Source: Massariosphaeria phaeospora (lineage: Eukaryota; Ascomycota; Dothideomycetes; Pleosporales). From it: DNA of 64,000 nt. Of this stretch, positions 33,618-44,036 are shown piece by piece. Made by a program: the position numbers and the translations under genes. Below the pieces are notes generated by a model. The model was not told where the DNA came from. It ran no database searches and was given only the letters and a program-made list of their open reading frames with translations. The first letter of the stretch is position 1. Every line of letters begins with the position of its first letter. The stretch lies in the NCBI GenBank assembly GCA_011032825.1, contig JAADJZ010000020.1, positions 310,001-374,000 on the forward strand. The letters are read 5' to 3'.

Positions 33618-34319
33618 TTGGGTATAGAACAGACATCCCACCTGCCTGATCTTGCAGACTCCGAGTGCCACTGGGTAACAGCGCTTCCAATACCCGTGGA
33701 CTGCATCTACGGCGGCGCTGCGGTGCTGGAGTATGTGCTGGAGAAGGCGCCGCGGGCTCCTGGGTGGGATGAAGACGGTGCGGGATATGTCGACCTGACT
33801 ATCGAAAAATTCGACGAAGAAGAGGCACGAAACGATAATTATGGAGACCCGGACTTGGATGGCTATACGACGTGGGATGTCGGCTGGAGGAGGGTTGCTG
33901 TCAACGCATCGGTGCCGGACCTAGACGAGACTTTGGGGACGTTGCCGTGGCTGGAAACTTACGTGAGGCCACCTGATGTCTATAATTATTACTGCATGTG
34001 TCCTTCCTTTATTTGCTCAGCGATCTCGTTGCACTTCTTCTCCGGTATAGTAGTTGTATTCGATCCTGCATGCAGCTTTTCCATCCTAGGTCTAGCCTCT
34101 GGACAAACATGGATCTTTCAAACCAGGGCTGGAACCAAGATGGACTGCTTGAATTCAAGAGGTAAAAAGGGAGAGAGTCACGCCATTGCAAGAGTGGCTG
34201 AAATCAAACAGCTGCTTCCAGCGTGCACTATGTACCAGCGCCCAAGAGTCCTCTCAATGTCGGTTGAGATCACTCGAATACAACAAGCTGGATACATTCC
34301 ACCTGATTACAAGAAATAA
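33618..34319 (+). CDS. Hypothetical protein or gene fragment
   Basis: Open for 233 codons but starting with TTG, so the true start lies elsewhere. A good 3' splice site (TGATCTTGCAG) ends at about 33659 and would start an exon at SECHWVTALPIPVD. The part to about residue 125 looks coding: acidic, with YVDLTIEKFDEEEA and GYTTWDVGWRRVAV. After PPDVYNYY it turns Cys/Phe/Ser-rich and may be intron or non-coding. No domain recognised. It could be a remnant of a larger gene. Confidence 0.35.
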   Translation: MGIEQTSHLPDLADSECHWVTALPIPVDCIYGGAAVLEYVLEKAPRAPGWDEDGAGYVDLTIEKFDEEEARNDNYGDPDLDGYTTWDVGWRRVAVNASVPDLDETLGTLPWLETYVRPPDVYNYYCMCPSFICSAISLHFFSGIVVVFDPACSFSILGLASGQTWIFQTRAGTKMDCLNSRGKKGESHAIARVAEIKQLLPACTMYQRPRVLSMSVEITRIQQAGYIPPDYKK

Positions 34320-34412
34320 CTTACCGTACTAGTGTCTTTCATCATGTGCCACAGCCATTGTCTCAACAGCCTCTTCTGGATCTCCGTTGCTCACGATAGG
34401 GGTTCATCTCCA

Positions 34413-35228
34413 TTAGTCAACACCAAAAACCCTTTTGAACGCCTCCAGGTTGCGCCTGCCGGCCGGCCCAGCAGCATAGACAGCAAACCCCACGTATTCA
34501 AACCACCCGCCAAACTCCTCCATCTCCAGCGCCTTCTTCATCTCCTCGGCCACACTCCCCGGCGGACACCCATACGCACCACAGCCCATAGCCCCCAGCA
34601 CCAAACTCGTCACCCCGTTCCCCGCCGCCATCCGCAGCACCAACAGAATCTTCTCCCTTAAGTCGCTCAAATCCGACTCCTTCACAAAGCCCTTCCCATC
34701 CGCCGTAAGCCGCGGCCAGCACGGCGCCGCAACCGTAATGACCGCCAGCACATGGCGCTCCTGCGCCGGCAGCTCGACCAGATCGTTGTCCAGCGAGTCC
34801 CGGAACACCACCACGTCGGGCGAGAAGATGCCTGCGCACGAACCCGGACCCGTGTTCGGCCACGGATACCATTCCTGCTTGAATGTCGCGTACAGCGTCG
34901 ACGAGTAGCACAGCGCTTCTTCTTGCGTCGTCGACAGCGTGTACCGCCAGCCGCCGCCGCGCTCGCGGTCGCTGGCCAGGTTCAGCACGCCCACTTCGCC
35001 GCTGCTGCTGGGGTAGAGTGTGCGCGCGAGGACGAAGGCGTCGCTGTTGTGCACTTCGATGGGCTTGAGGGTGAGGTTTGGATACGCGGCGTGCGACTTG
35101 CTGAGTGGAGGGAGTTGCGAGGGGATGAAGGTGCTGGCTAACGAGCCTCCGGGCGTCGAGGTGACGATGGACTCGGTTCGCCGGATCGTGTCCTCGCAAA
35201 TCCAGCGGCGGGTTGCGATATCCAGCAT
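34413..35228 (-). CDS. Microbial-type poly(ADP-ribose) glycohydrolase-like protein (TIGR02452 / PF10021)
   Basis: Single exon, 271 aa. The macrodomain-fold catalytic signature is clear: GVLNLASDRERGGGW, then TTQEEALCYSSTLY, giving the GGG..QEE pattern that binds and hydrolyses ADP-ribose bonds in bacterial-type PARGs. Further family features are SPDVVVFRD, LAVITVAAPCWPRL and TSLVLGAMGCGAYGCPP. The C-terminus FEYVGFAVYAAG completes the fold. It likely removes ADP-ribose chains or processes ADP-ribose derivatives in the cytosol or nucleus; substrate not shown. No signal peptide. No disabling change. Confidence 0.88.
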   Translation of the reverse strand: MLDIATRRWICEDTIRRTESIVTSTPGGSLASTFIPSQLPPLSKSHAAYPNLTLKPIEVHNSDAFVLARTLYPSSSGEVGVLNLASDRERGGGWRYTLSTTQEEALCYSSTLYATFKQEWYPWPNTGPGSCAGIFSPDVVVFRDSLDNDLVELPAQERHVLAVITVAAPCWPRLTADGKGFVKESDLSDLREKILLVLRMAAGNGVTSLVLGAMGCGAYGCPPGSVAEEMKKALEMEEFGGWFEYVGFAVYAAGPAGRRNLEAFKRVFGVD

Positions 35229-35881
35229 CTTTGTGTTGATGTTCTGCTGTGATGTCGGAAGCAGACGTCTGGCTACAGCCTAGTTTAAATAAGCGGACGT
35301 TTAGCGGGGTTGGGGCACAGCTACCTAGGCCACCGCCACCCAGGCAGCCGTCACCGTCACCGTCATTGGTCTTGAATTCGTGGTAGCCTAAGCGGACAAC
35401 ATGCTAGATCTCGGCAGATGTCTTTCAATCTAGGCAGAACAGCAAGGCGACCCGACTTACTCGAGTCACATGATCTTCCACAAGCATGGACTTATCTCCT
35501 TTATGACCCTTCACATCTTTGGCGTTTGCAGAACCATTGCTACAACCGTAAAAGGCTTGTGTAAGTGCTCAGGGATAATACGACATGGCACTGGAAAGAT
35601 CTTGTGACAAACAACAACAGGGTTTTTGATATATAAACAAATAGCTAGATCAACCAACCGAATCGAATCGAATGCGAGTACACAAGGCTCCGGCCATGCA
35701 AGGAACCCCTCTAAATGCAAAAAAGAAATTGTCCGATCTAATGAATGAATGACGCTCAGATACCTCCTAACATGTTATCCGCAACCGACCCTGTATCTTC
35801 CGATCCTCGCATTTTGGGTAGATTTTCTGGCTGAAACTCGGGTGATCAGTCTTTTCCCTAGTGGAGCTCATCGAATGCGAT
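35229..35881. other. Intergenic region
   Basis: Contains a CCACCGCCACC/GTCACCGTCACCGTCA tandem near 35330-35367 and otherwise nothing gene-like. Confidence 0.4.
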
Positions 35882-36985
35882 CTACTCCTCCTCTTCGCCA
35901 GCAACCTCCTCGTCGTCAGCAGCAGCTGGGGCGGGGGTGGGACGGGCAACGATAGTGCCGGTTGGGTGGGGTCCACGGCCTCCAGCGCCTCCAGATGGAC
36001 GGGCACCAGTAGGATGGGGACGACCGGCAGTGCCAGTGGGGCGGAGCATGCCGAATTCAGAGGGGATGTCGCTGGGGCGGCCGGCGGGCGGTCCTGCGAC
36101 TTCGTCCTCACCCTCGGTCTCGTCCTCAGCTCGGGCGTTGACGGCGGGAGGGCCTTGGGGGCTACCGGATGGACGGGCGCCGGTGGGGTGAGGGCGACCC
36201 TCGGCGCCTGTTGGACGGACCGAGGGGAAGCCAGATGGAATGTATGTTGGGCGGCCGGCTTCAGCTTCCTCCTCAGCTCGGGGCTTGACAGGAGGAGGGC
36301 CTTGGGGGCGACCGGATGGACGGGCGCCGGTGGGGTGAGGTCGACCCTCGGCGCCTGTTGGGCGGACCGAGGGGAAGCCGGATGGGATGCCGATTGGGCG
36401 GCCGGTTGGGGGACCTTCCTCCTCAGCTCGGGCGTTGACAGATGGAGCGCCTTGAGGACGACCAGAAGGGCGGGCGCCGGTCGGGTGAGGTCGACCTTCT
36501 GTGCCTGTTGGGTGGAGCGAGCCGAAGCCTGATGGGATGTCGGTTGGGCGGCCGGCTGGGGGACCTTCGGCTTCGTCCTCATCCTCGGTCTCGTCCTCAG
36601 TGTTGCTGTCTCGGCCGTTCACAGATGGTCGGCCAGTTGGGGCACCAGAAGGCCGGCCGCCAGTAGGGTGGTGCATGCCCGCGCCAGATGGGATATTGGA
36701 GGGCCGGCCGGCTGGGGGACCGTTACCGCCAGCCGGAGGAGTGGAGCCAGCAGAAGGGGCTGCACGAGCTCTTGGAGCGGCGCGAGAGACTGGCATGCGG
36801 TGAGAGAAGCCGCCGTGGGGACCCGAAGCGCCAGCTGGCATAGCAGTTGGGCGAGCGGTAGGACGGACACCAGTAGGAGTGACACCCCCTTCTGGGCCGT
36901 CGTGGCTACCCTGAGGAGCGGGGAGAGCACCGGTGACGCTCATGAGGGCGGCCATGTAGGCGATTGTGGCGAGTGAGAAGCGCAT
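35882..36985 (-). CDS. Secreted tandem-repeat protein, Pro/Gly/Arg-rich with acidic spacers
   Basis: Single exon, 367 aa from ATG at 36985 (MRFSLATIAYMAAL). Residues 1-20 are a signal peptide ending VTGA before LPAPQ. From about residue 89 five units of 50-55 residues follow. Each has a core like GPPAGRPTDIPSGF, RPTGAEGRPHPTGARPSG and QGPP.VNAR, then an acidic spacer (AEEE, EDETEGEDE, TEDETEDEDEAE). The last unit ends in a Glu-rich tail. The arginine before each acidic spacer (NGR, NAR, KPR) is regularly placed, but no Lys-Arg Kex2 site is seen. No cysteine and no GPI-like hydrophobic tail. Function unknown: candidates are a cell-wall or matrix protein, or a precursor cut into repeated peptides. 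Confidence 0.8.
   Translation of the reverse strand: MRFSLATIAYMAALMSVTGALPAPQGSHDGPEGGVTPTGVRPTARPTAMPAGASGPHGGFSHRMPVSRAAPRARAAPSAGSTPPAGGNGPPAGRPSNIPSGAGMHHPTGGRPSGAPTGRPSVNGRDSNTEDETEDEDEAEGPPAGRPTDIPSGFGSLHPTGTEGRPHPTGARPSGRPQGAPSVNARAEEEGPPTGRPIGIPSGFPSVRPTGAEGRPHPTGARPSGRPQGPPPVKPRAEEEAEAGRPTYIPSGFPSVRPTGAEGRPHPTGARPSGSPQGPPAVNARAEDETEGEDEVAGPPAGRPSDIPSEFGMLRPTGTAGRPHPTGARPSGGAGGRGPHPTGTIVARPTPAPAAADDEEVAGEEEE
35945..36721 (-). repeat. Five in-frame coding repeats of about 150-165 bp
   Basis: Residues about 89-140, 141-190, 191-242, 243-297 and 298-347 of the secreted repeat protein. Units two to four are most alike (shared GRPHPTGARPSG and IPSGF); the outer units are more diverged, as expected for arrays renewed by unequal exchange in the middle. 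Confidence 0.8.
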
Positions 36986-38524
36986 GTTGATGGTTTGTGG
37001 TTGGGGATGCGAGCTGATAAACGAAGGGCGTGGAGAAGATAGTAAAGACTGGCTAGCAGATGGGTGGTGAAGGGCACGTCTATAGAAGCGAAGGTGGAAA
37101 ACGGAAAGTGGAAGATGCAAGAATGAATGGAATACTGTTACTGTGAAGGTGAGGAAGGAAAGATACCGGAGAAGAGACCTACTGTCTTTATAGGTTCTTA
37201 TCATGGGAGAGCATATCTTTTGTCGGCCTATGCATACACCGTCCTCCGTCTGCGGGCATGTACGCGCAGCACACGTTCCCATTCCCGTCCCGCACCTTGC
37301 CTGCAAACATAAACTTCAAACCAACACTTTCACCGTAGCCACCCCTTAAGCTCTCGCGCGGCATCCCGCACCGTTGTCACCACCACAGGCATATGTCCAC
37401 GGTCCGCTAACTCATGCCCGTATACCAAACACCGCGATCAAGACTCCGCATGCGGCTAGCACCTCGCTGTCACCGCGGTTCGGAGAATTTCCTGCTGCCC
37501 GTTTCCGATGCGCGCTCGGATCTCTGCGAGCGTTTCGGCGGGTGTTGGGCGGCTTGGCGTTTTCTGTAGAGTGCGGGAAACGATCTGCTGCGTGCATGTG
37601 CGCAGTGAGCCGACGACTAGCGTGCGTACGTGGTGGATGGCATTGATCAGAAATTGGCGGCGGCCTCAGGGCTTGGTATGCTTGATGCTGTCGAGGGCTG
37701 CCAGCTCGCGGATGGCGTGGGTCGGATTTCGTAGCGGCGGGTCGGGCTTTTCCGCGCAGTGATGGTGAGGCTGAGTTAGAGTTCGTTTTTTGTTTCGCGT
37801 TTATTGAGCTTTGCTCGGGGACGGATATGGCGGAGTTCGACGACCTTCTGACGAGTGCATCGACAAGACGTAGGTGGCAGCCGCGTCCGCGAGAAGCGTC
37901 TGGCCATTATTTCTACAAGAAAAGTCCGCAGGTACGCAGTTTCATGGTTGTCGTGAGCAGGTGTCCGGTCGCTGTCGAGAAGGACGGATGGAGGTTGAAG
38001 GATCGCAGAAGTTTCGGCAAAGGGGCCCGTCCGCGCTAAGAACGTCCGACCAATCAGAGGAGTCCCCCCGACTGCTAGTTTTTACATGTGATTTCTTTCT
38101 TCTGTTTCGAAACTTTCAATCCTCCTCATTAAGCTCCTGGATTAATCCATCTCGAGGCCTGTCTTCTTACATGTGCGCGCTTCGGTAACATGTCAAGCAA
38201 CAAGAAAAGTCAACAAATAAACAGGAAACCAGGCGAACGATCAAGTTCAGTCGCTCAGCGAAGCCGGCGCATGCTGCATGCAGCCTAAGCCACGCTTTGG
38301 GCAATCTTTCCAGCAACGCTTCTTTGTCTAAAGGATAAAGGAGCCTGTTGTTTGCGATGCCGCAAACAGCTGGAAGTTCAGCTTCTTTGTGACAAACGTA
38401 CAACGGACGCATGACAAAGAATAATTGAACTTGAGTTATCACGTTGCGAAGGAAGAATTCTGTATTCTCTTCGATCAACAAGAAACAACAATTCCACCTC
38501 AGCCTCGCATAGCAAACGTGGAAA
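36986..38524. other. Intergenic region with one possible gene fragment
   Basis: Promoter side of the repeat protein, then GC-rich sequence with the 37827-38039 fragment. The AT content rises after about 38050 towards the NTPase gene. Confidence 0.35.
37827..38039 (+). pseudogene. Possible 5' fragment of an unidentified gene
   Basis: ATG with a coding-like start (MAEFDDLLTSASTRRRWQP), 70 codons. A donor-like CAG|GTACGC occurs at about 37930, so the first exon may end at KKSPQ, but no matching downstream exon is evident before the accessory block. It may be a gene cut off by insertion of that block, or chance. Confidence 0.25.
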
Positions 38525-40887
38525 ATGCCTGTAACTACCAGAGCGCAGAGTCGTCGACAAGCTGGAGAGCTACGGTTTGCTCGCAAACCATCCAAAGCAA
38601 TCCAGCTACCTTCTAAAAGCATAGAATCTACTGCTCTTAAGCAGCCTCCTGCGACAGAAGAAACTCAGTCTCGTGCACAGAGCCCATCTCAAGCCTCCGA
38701 AAACAGAAGCCCGTCTCAAGCCTCCAGCAAACAGCAGTCGCTTCAAATACTTGCCAAGGATAGCTTACTGGTTCCCTCCAGTGTCGTTGAAAGGAAATTC
38801 TGGCCTTGCCAAAAGTGCTCCTGCCAAGAAGGGGCGTTTGAAGGTCTAGTCAACACCTGCATTACATGTGGGCACACTATGGATGACCATGAACCGGATC
38901 GCAACAGCCGGTGGAAGCCCAATTGCAGTTATCTATGCATGCGAGATAAGCTTGTTATATCAGTCTTACAGCATACACGCGAATATGGAGTTATGATTAT
39001 TCGTGCAACACCTATGAGCGGCAAAACGTCTCTCCTTAAACTACTCGGACACCACATTGTACACAACGAGCTAGATCTAGAGCCTGTCCTGGTTTACTGG
39101 AAAAATAGAGACCAGCGCGCAGGTCTAGCATGCGATGATTTTCTTCAGAACGCAAAGAAAAGCTTTGAGCGATCGAATGCAGAAACTCGCCCTTGTAATC
39201 CCGCAGCCAGAACTATATATCTTATCGATGAGGCCCAGGGCTCATACGACGAAGAAACCCTGTGGTCAATGTTTAAAACTTACCACGGTACAAGGGCGCA
39301 GGCTTTATACATACTTGTCTGTGTCTATGGTGTTGCTGGTGTTTCTCTTAAACGGGATCCGAACGTTGAGTCACAGGCACAACGAATGCACGCGCTACAG
39401 CGCATAGAGCTACACCCTTCGACATGGTTCAGCCTGGGCATGCTTCTCCGGCTAGACGAGGTAGCCTTTATGGTTGAAAAATTTGCCACTGTTCATGGCT
39501 ACCAGCTCGACAAGGGGGTTGCTGAATACATCTATTCCGCCACTGATGGCCATCCGGGGATGGTTGGACTGATTCTCGATTTTGTAGAGAGTTTAGCCAA
39601 AAACGTAAGTCGTGTTCCGGTTCGAGTGTACGTTTACCTAACTTTCCGTAGAGAATACTTGATATACCTCAGTCGTTGACGCTAGAGTTCTTCCATAACT
39701 TGCTGGTCGAGCGCGAAGATAGCTTTGTGGAATGGCTTAGCAGATGGGGTAGAGGAGCTTGGTCTGCTAATAGTGAGGCCGTTGTAGAGGAGTCTCTTCA
39801 AGCACCAATGTACCGCCATCTCAAGCTCTTGGACGTCAAAAAAGCGCTCCGCGAAGTTGCTATCCAACCTAAAGGCCTACTTCACGCACGGGAAGACTTT
39901 GACGCATTTGCGTTCTGCCACAGATTCGGACTCCTACATACTGAACAGCCAACAATTGGAAGTGGAGAGACCTTGTTTATTTTCGCGTCCCCATTACATC
40001 GACGGGTCGCTTATCGCCGCCTCTTCCCAGGCCGAGAACCAGATGTTGTTGTAAACAATCTGAGCCTTCAGCAGATTTGCACGAATGCTATTGCTCGATT
40101 TAGCCCAGAAGCACTGCAGCCCCGCCAGCCTTCCCGGTCCAACCAAAGCTGGGGCATCCCAGAGGCTGCATTTCAAGCTGAGCTGTATTCCTGTCTGAGC
40201 CTCGAGCTTTATTATCTTCCTATTCTGTCTCAATACTCTCACACCAAAGACGGCAGGATTGATCTCTTTGTTGCAGCTCGAAAATGGGGGATCGAAATTC
40301 TACGAAATGGGACTAATACAGAGATTGCGAAGCATATTTCTAGATTCACACCAGGAGGAAATTATCACAGCTGGGGCCTTATGAACGACTACATTATCCT
40401 AAACTTCTGCACTAGGTCTGCGCTCGCAAAGGTCAAAATCCAAGGTATGGTTTCATCCTATCTACTTCCAGAAAAGAAAATACGAATGATGACACATTAC
40501 TAACTTCTGTGTTGATTAGATAAGACGATTCACTCGAAACTGTTTCATGTGGTTATCGAGCCTGACAAGCTAAGTGCACAAATCTACACGTACGACAAAC
40601 AGCTGCATACGACTTGGTCCCTGGGCGAAGGAAGACAGCGAAAGAATCTGGACGACTTCTGCGGCATTGAAGAATCGCTTTCGGATGCAGAGAGTAAAAA
40701 GATACCAACGCAAAATGAACTGATGTTGATTGAAGAGATGAATGAGATAATGGAGCGAGGGGTTGGGAGAGAGAAGGCGATGAGAGAGCGAGAGCGACAG
40801 CATATGGAGGAGATAGAGGAGCTAAGGCGACAAATAGAGCAAATGAAAGAGGGATCGCGGCTACGGGTAGCGCATGATCAAGACTAG
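38525..40887 (+). CDS. Zinc-ribbon/P-loop NTPase/restriction-endonuclease-fold protein, Crinkler (CR-effector)-like
   Basis: Exons 38525-39604, 39652-40444 and 40520-40887 (47- and 75-bp introns) give 746 aa. Residues 1-75 are basic and Ser/Gln-rich. A zinc-ribbon-like CxxCxC..CxxCGH lies at about 95-117. A Walker A loop ATPMSGKT is at 161-168 and a Walker B IYLIDEAQ at 231-238. The C-terminal part has a PD-(D/E)xK-like arrangement: D564 in GRIDLF, E575 in WGIEIL, then H588 and SRF near 590, GGNYHSW and DYIILNF. The last 70 residues are a charged coiled coil (EEIEELRRQIEQMKEG). NTPase plus REase-fold nuclease is the architecture described for Crinkler/CR effectors, proteins related to transposon NTPase-nucleases and proposed to act in nuclei of hosts or competitors. 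No LFLAK-type header and no signal peptide. Family assignment is inference from motifs. Confidence 0.7.
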
Positions 40888-41555
40888 GAAGAGATAGCGC
40901 GCGTGCAGAACAAACTAGTGAAGAAGGGAGAGAGGAAAAGGAAACTGTAAATTAGGGGAAGCAGGACATGTTAATGCGAATCACATTTCATATCACTTAC
41001 CCAAGTTCGATTGCAATTTGCAATTATAACATTCTAGTGTAGAGTAGCACTACCAACACAACTGCCGCGTCCAACCCTACAGCTCGGCGAGTGCGTTGTT
41101 TTATCTTTTTAGAGAATAGCACGAGTGATGTATCTAGTGAAGAAGCAGGATGCGAGAGGGTAAACAGGAGAGGAGGCGCTCATATATCTAGTTCAGCTAG
41201 TACGCAGCACCCGCCATCTATAACACGAACCTAAGCCAAATCTCAGCGTCGATGCCGACATCCACTATCATCACCATTTTCACCAAATGCATCCATTGTT
41301 CGCACCCACTACCGCTCTCTCTCAGACATTCACCCTTCAACGCGGTCCCTTACAGCGTCACTACCACACCGCCCATTATATTTGGTGCTTACTTGTATTC
41401 CTAAGCCCGGGCTCGCAGCTGAATCAAGTCACAATTCAGTCACCAAGGTTGACCTGTCACCTGTACAGCCGCCTCTGTACGAAACTCAACTATTACTACA
41501 TATTGTTCAAAACTACGATTTCTTCTACATACGACCACAGGACACTGAGAACAGA
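40888..41555. other. Gap between NTPase gene and transposon region
   Basis: AT-rich 3' flank of the NTPase gene. No gene seen; open frames at 41287-41841 run into the dispersed repeat and are not supported. Confidence 0.35.
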
Positions 41556-41724
41556 GGTTCCCGTCCGATCCGCCGTTTGTTGTGGGACCGAATACAGTCA
41601 TTTTACTCCAGAGTCCGGAGTCCAGAGTCCGGAGTCCTGCCTTCAGGCCAGCCGCTACGCTCCAACAATACTTGCTGCTTTAAACTCTGGCGTTAAAGGG
41701 GGGGTAGCTGCGCCGTGCGGAGTA
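41556..41724 (+). repeat. Dispersed repeat, copy A (169 bp)
   Basis: Clearly homologous to 52207-52375 in the same orientation. Shared blocks include GGTTCCCGTCCGATCCGCCG, AGTCCAGAGTCCGGAGTCCT and CAACAATACTTGCTGCTT. Many differences between the copies are C/T or G/A transitions. Contains an internal AGAGTCCGGAGTCC doubling. Confidence 0.85.
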
Positions 41725-41764
41725 AGATCTTCCGCCTGGCCCCATCTGCGCTGGCACACAGGTA

Positions 41765-44034
41765 GAGTATTTCATCGGCAGCCGAGACACCCCCCCACCC
41801 GAGACGGATTGAGATGGGTTATATCAGCATTTACTAAGTAAATCTTCCACCCACAACCACGACGCTGCACCACCTCAGAAAGGTTCCACAGCGTGGAAAA
41901 TTTGTCGCATGTACTACTCTATTGTGAATAAAAATTTGCAGCCCAAAAAAATGGCGATTTCCTGTACATCTACCGTTGTTGTGAGTTTTGATTTGACCTC
42001 TCAAGATGCCGCGCACCACCAAACCCACCCATAGCTCCTTCTGCAGCACCAAGTCCCTTCCACGCCTGTATGAGGGAGAGGAGGCTGTATAGAGGGCGAT
42101 CCAGAAGGTGGAGGATGGTACTGAGCCATCAATTGGGCGCTCTGCAGCCAGTTTGGGCGTACCTAAGTCCACTGTAGCGCATCGGGCTGCTGGGAGACCT
42201 ACGCTTCAGGAATCTCGTGATCAACACCGCGCCCTCACGCCGGAGCAAGAGGAGGAGCTAGAGGACTACTGTTTGGAGATTGCTGGCTGGGGTTTTCCTC
42301 TCCGGATTTGCCATCTCAGAGAGCTGGCTGAATCTATGGCTAGTAGAGAGTTAGGCAAGAACTGGTGCACGCGGTTCATCCAGCGTCGAGATCTCTCATC
42401 AACTTTCGCACCTACCCTTGATCGTGTGAGGGCATACAATCACGATGAGAAGACGTTTGATGACTTCTGCAAGCTCTTGAAATCCGCTATCACCGCTTAT
42501 GGGATTGAACCGTGGAACATGTGGAATATGGATGAAAAGGGGGTGTTACTTGGCCAGGCGCACTCCTCTCGGGTCATCATACCGCGCATCAACTCCTACA
42601 AAGATAGACAACGCGCCTTTGTACAACAGCCAGGTACTCGCGAGTTAGTAACAGCTATTGAAGCTGTAAACGCTGCAGGCGAGGTTATCGACCCCTTGAT
42701 TGTGTTCAAGGCAAAACACTATCAAGATAAGTGGATTCGCCATGAAGGCACCCAATGTGGATGGACCTACGCAATCAGCGAAAAGGGATGGACTGACAAC
42801 GAGCTGTCAACTAAATGGTTTAACATGTTTGAGCAGGCTACCCAGCCTCAGGATCCTTCAAATCACCGCCTCTTGATACTGGATAACCATGGGTCTCATG
42901 TTACTGGCAAGTTTCTGAGGTTTGGCCTTGAACACCGCATTTTAGTGGTAGCGTTTCCGCCTCATTGTACCCACCTGTTACAGCCTCTTGATGTAGGCCT
43001 ATTCTCCCCCTTACAGACCTACTACGCCAATCAAGTTCAAGACGCTGTACGCTACGGTGGCAAAGCTGGCATTGATAAAAGGACTTTTCTAGAGTTCTAC
43101 GTTAAGGCGCGTGCCAAAGCTTTTACACAGAAAAACATCCGCAGCGCCTTCAAAGCAGGGGGGATTTGGCTACTGAGCTCCCGCCTAGCTAAATTACGAG
43201 CTGAGGCAGAGAAAGTTGAACAGGCAGCCAAGCAGAGCTACCCCAAGTACGGTGCTGCAGTGGCTCATGATCAACAGAACCGTGTCGCTTTATTTGCGGA
43301 CGATCCTGCCCGGCCATGGACACCGAAACGTGCTGCAGAGGCCACCTACATGAGAGATGAGGTAATTCAACACTATCAATCTCGTGAGGATGGCCAGCTA
43401 GAGTCTCCTACTCGGGCTCGGGTGGAGAAGCTAGCCAAGGCGCTCGCTGCTCGTGAGACAGAGCTACAGCTCAAAAATGAACTGCTCAAGAAATACGAGC
43501 AGTTTCAGAAGCCAGAGAAAGCGGCAAACAACCGCCTACAGGCAAAAGGCAGACTGTTTGGCCCTAAGGAGATTACTCGGCTAGAAAAGGAGGAGGTTGA
43601 AAAGGCAGAAGAGAGAGCCAAGAAACGCACCATACAGGACTACCTCAATGGCGAGCATCTACCTGAGATTGACGCTGCAAACACTGAATACTTTGTACTC
43701 AATCCTGGAGAGCTACATGAATCTCATGGGCCATACTGCCATGTATTGAGGGTGAATTGGCAAGGCGCTGGTCCGCATGTACCTGGATTCGAATGGGATG
43801 GAAGCTCTGTCACCTGCGGCGGCGGCAGAAAACCTCATTTCATCGCTCCACGATACGAATTTGAGGTGGAAATGGGCTACGAGTTAAAATACAGGTATTG
43901 AGCCACCTAATCCAAATTTATTACTATCTATTTACTACTGTGGGCGTTGCGTGATGATGGCGCGGAAATTCGGGTGCATCTACCCCTGCATCCGTCTCGG
44001 GTGGGGGTGTGTCTCGGCTGCCGATGAAATACTC
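41765..44034 (+). mobile_element. Fot1/pogo-family DNA transposon, complete 2270-bp element
   Basis: Terminal inverted repeats 41765-41809 and 43990-44034 are 45 bp with one mismatch, both starting GAGTATTTCATCGGCAGCCG reading inward. The element is flanked by TA on both sides (41763-41764 and 44035-44036), the target duplication of the Tc1/mariner/pogo superfamily. It encodes one transposase. The high arm identity implies a recent or lightly mutated copy. Confidence 0.93.
42006..43901 (+). pseudogene. Fot1/pogo transposase with one early in-frame TAG
   Basis: The frame from ATG 42006 (MPRTTKPTHSS) meets a single TAG at 42090-42092 (between EEAV and RAIQKVEDGT) and is then open for about 600 codons to 43901. 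The part before and after the stop reads as one family N-terminus, so the stop is a mutation; CAG to TAG is the likely change. The DDE_1 catalytic acids are visible: WNMDEKGVLLG, LLILDNHGSH and LLQPLDVGLFSPLQ. A helix-turn-helix DNA-binding part precedes them (AASLGVPKSTVAHRAAG; TPEQEEELEDY). The tail is a charged coiled coil. Without read-through or a downstream start the product would lack part of the DNA-binding domain. Confidence 0.88.
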
Positions 44035-44036
44035 TA

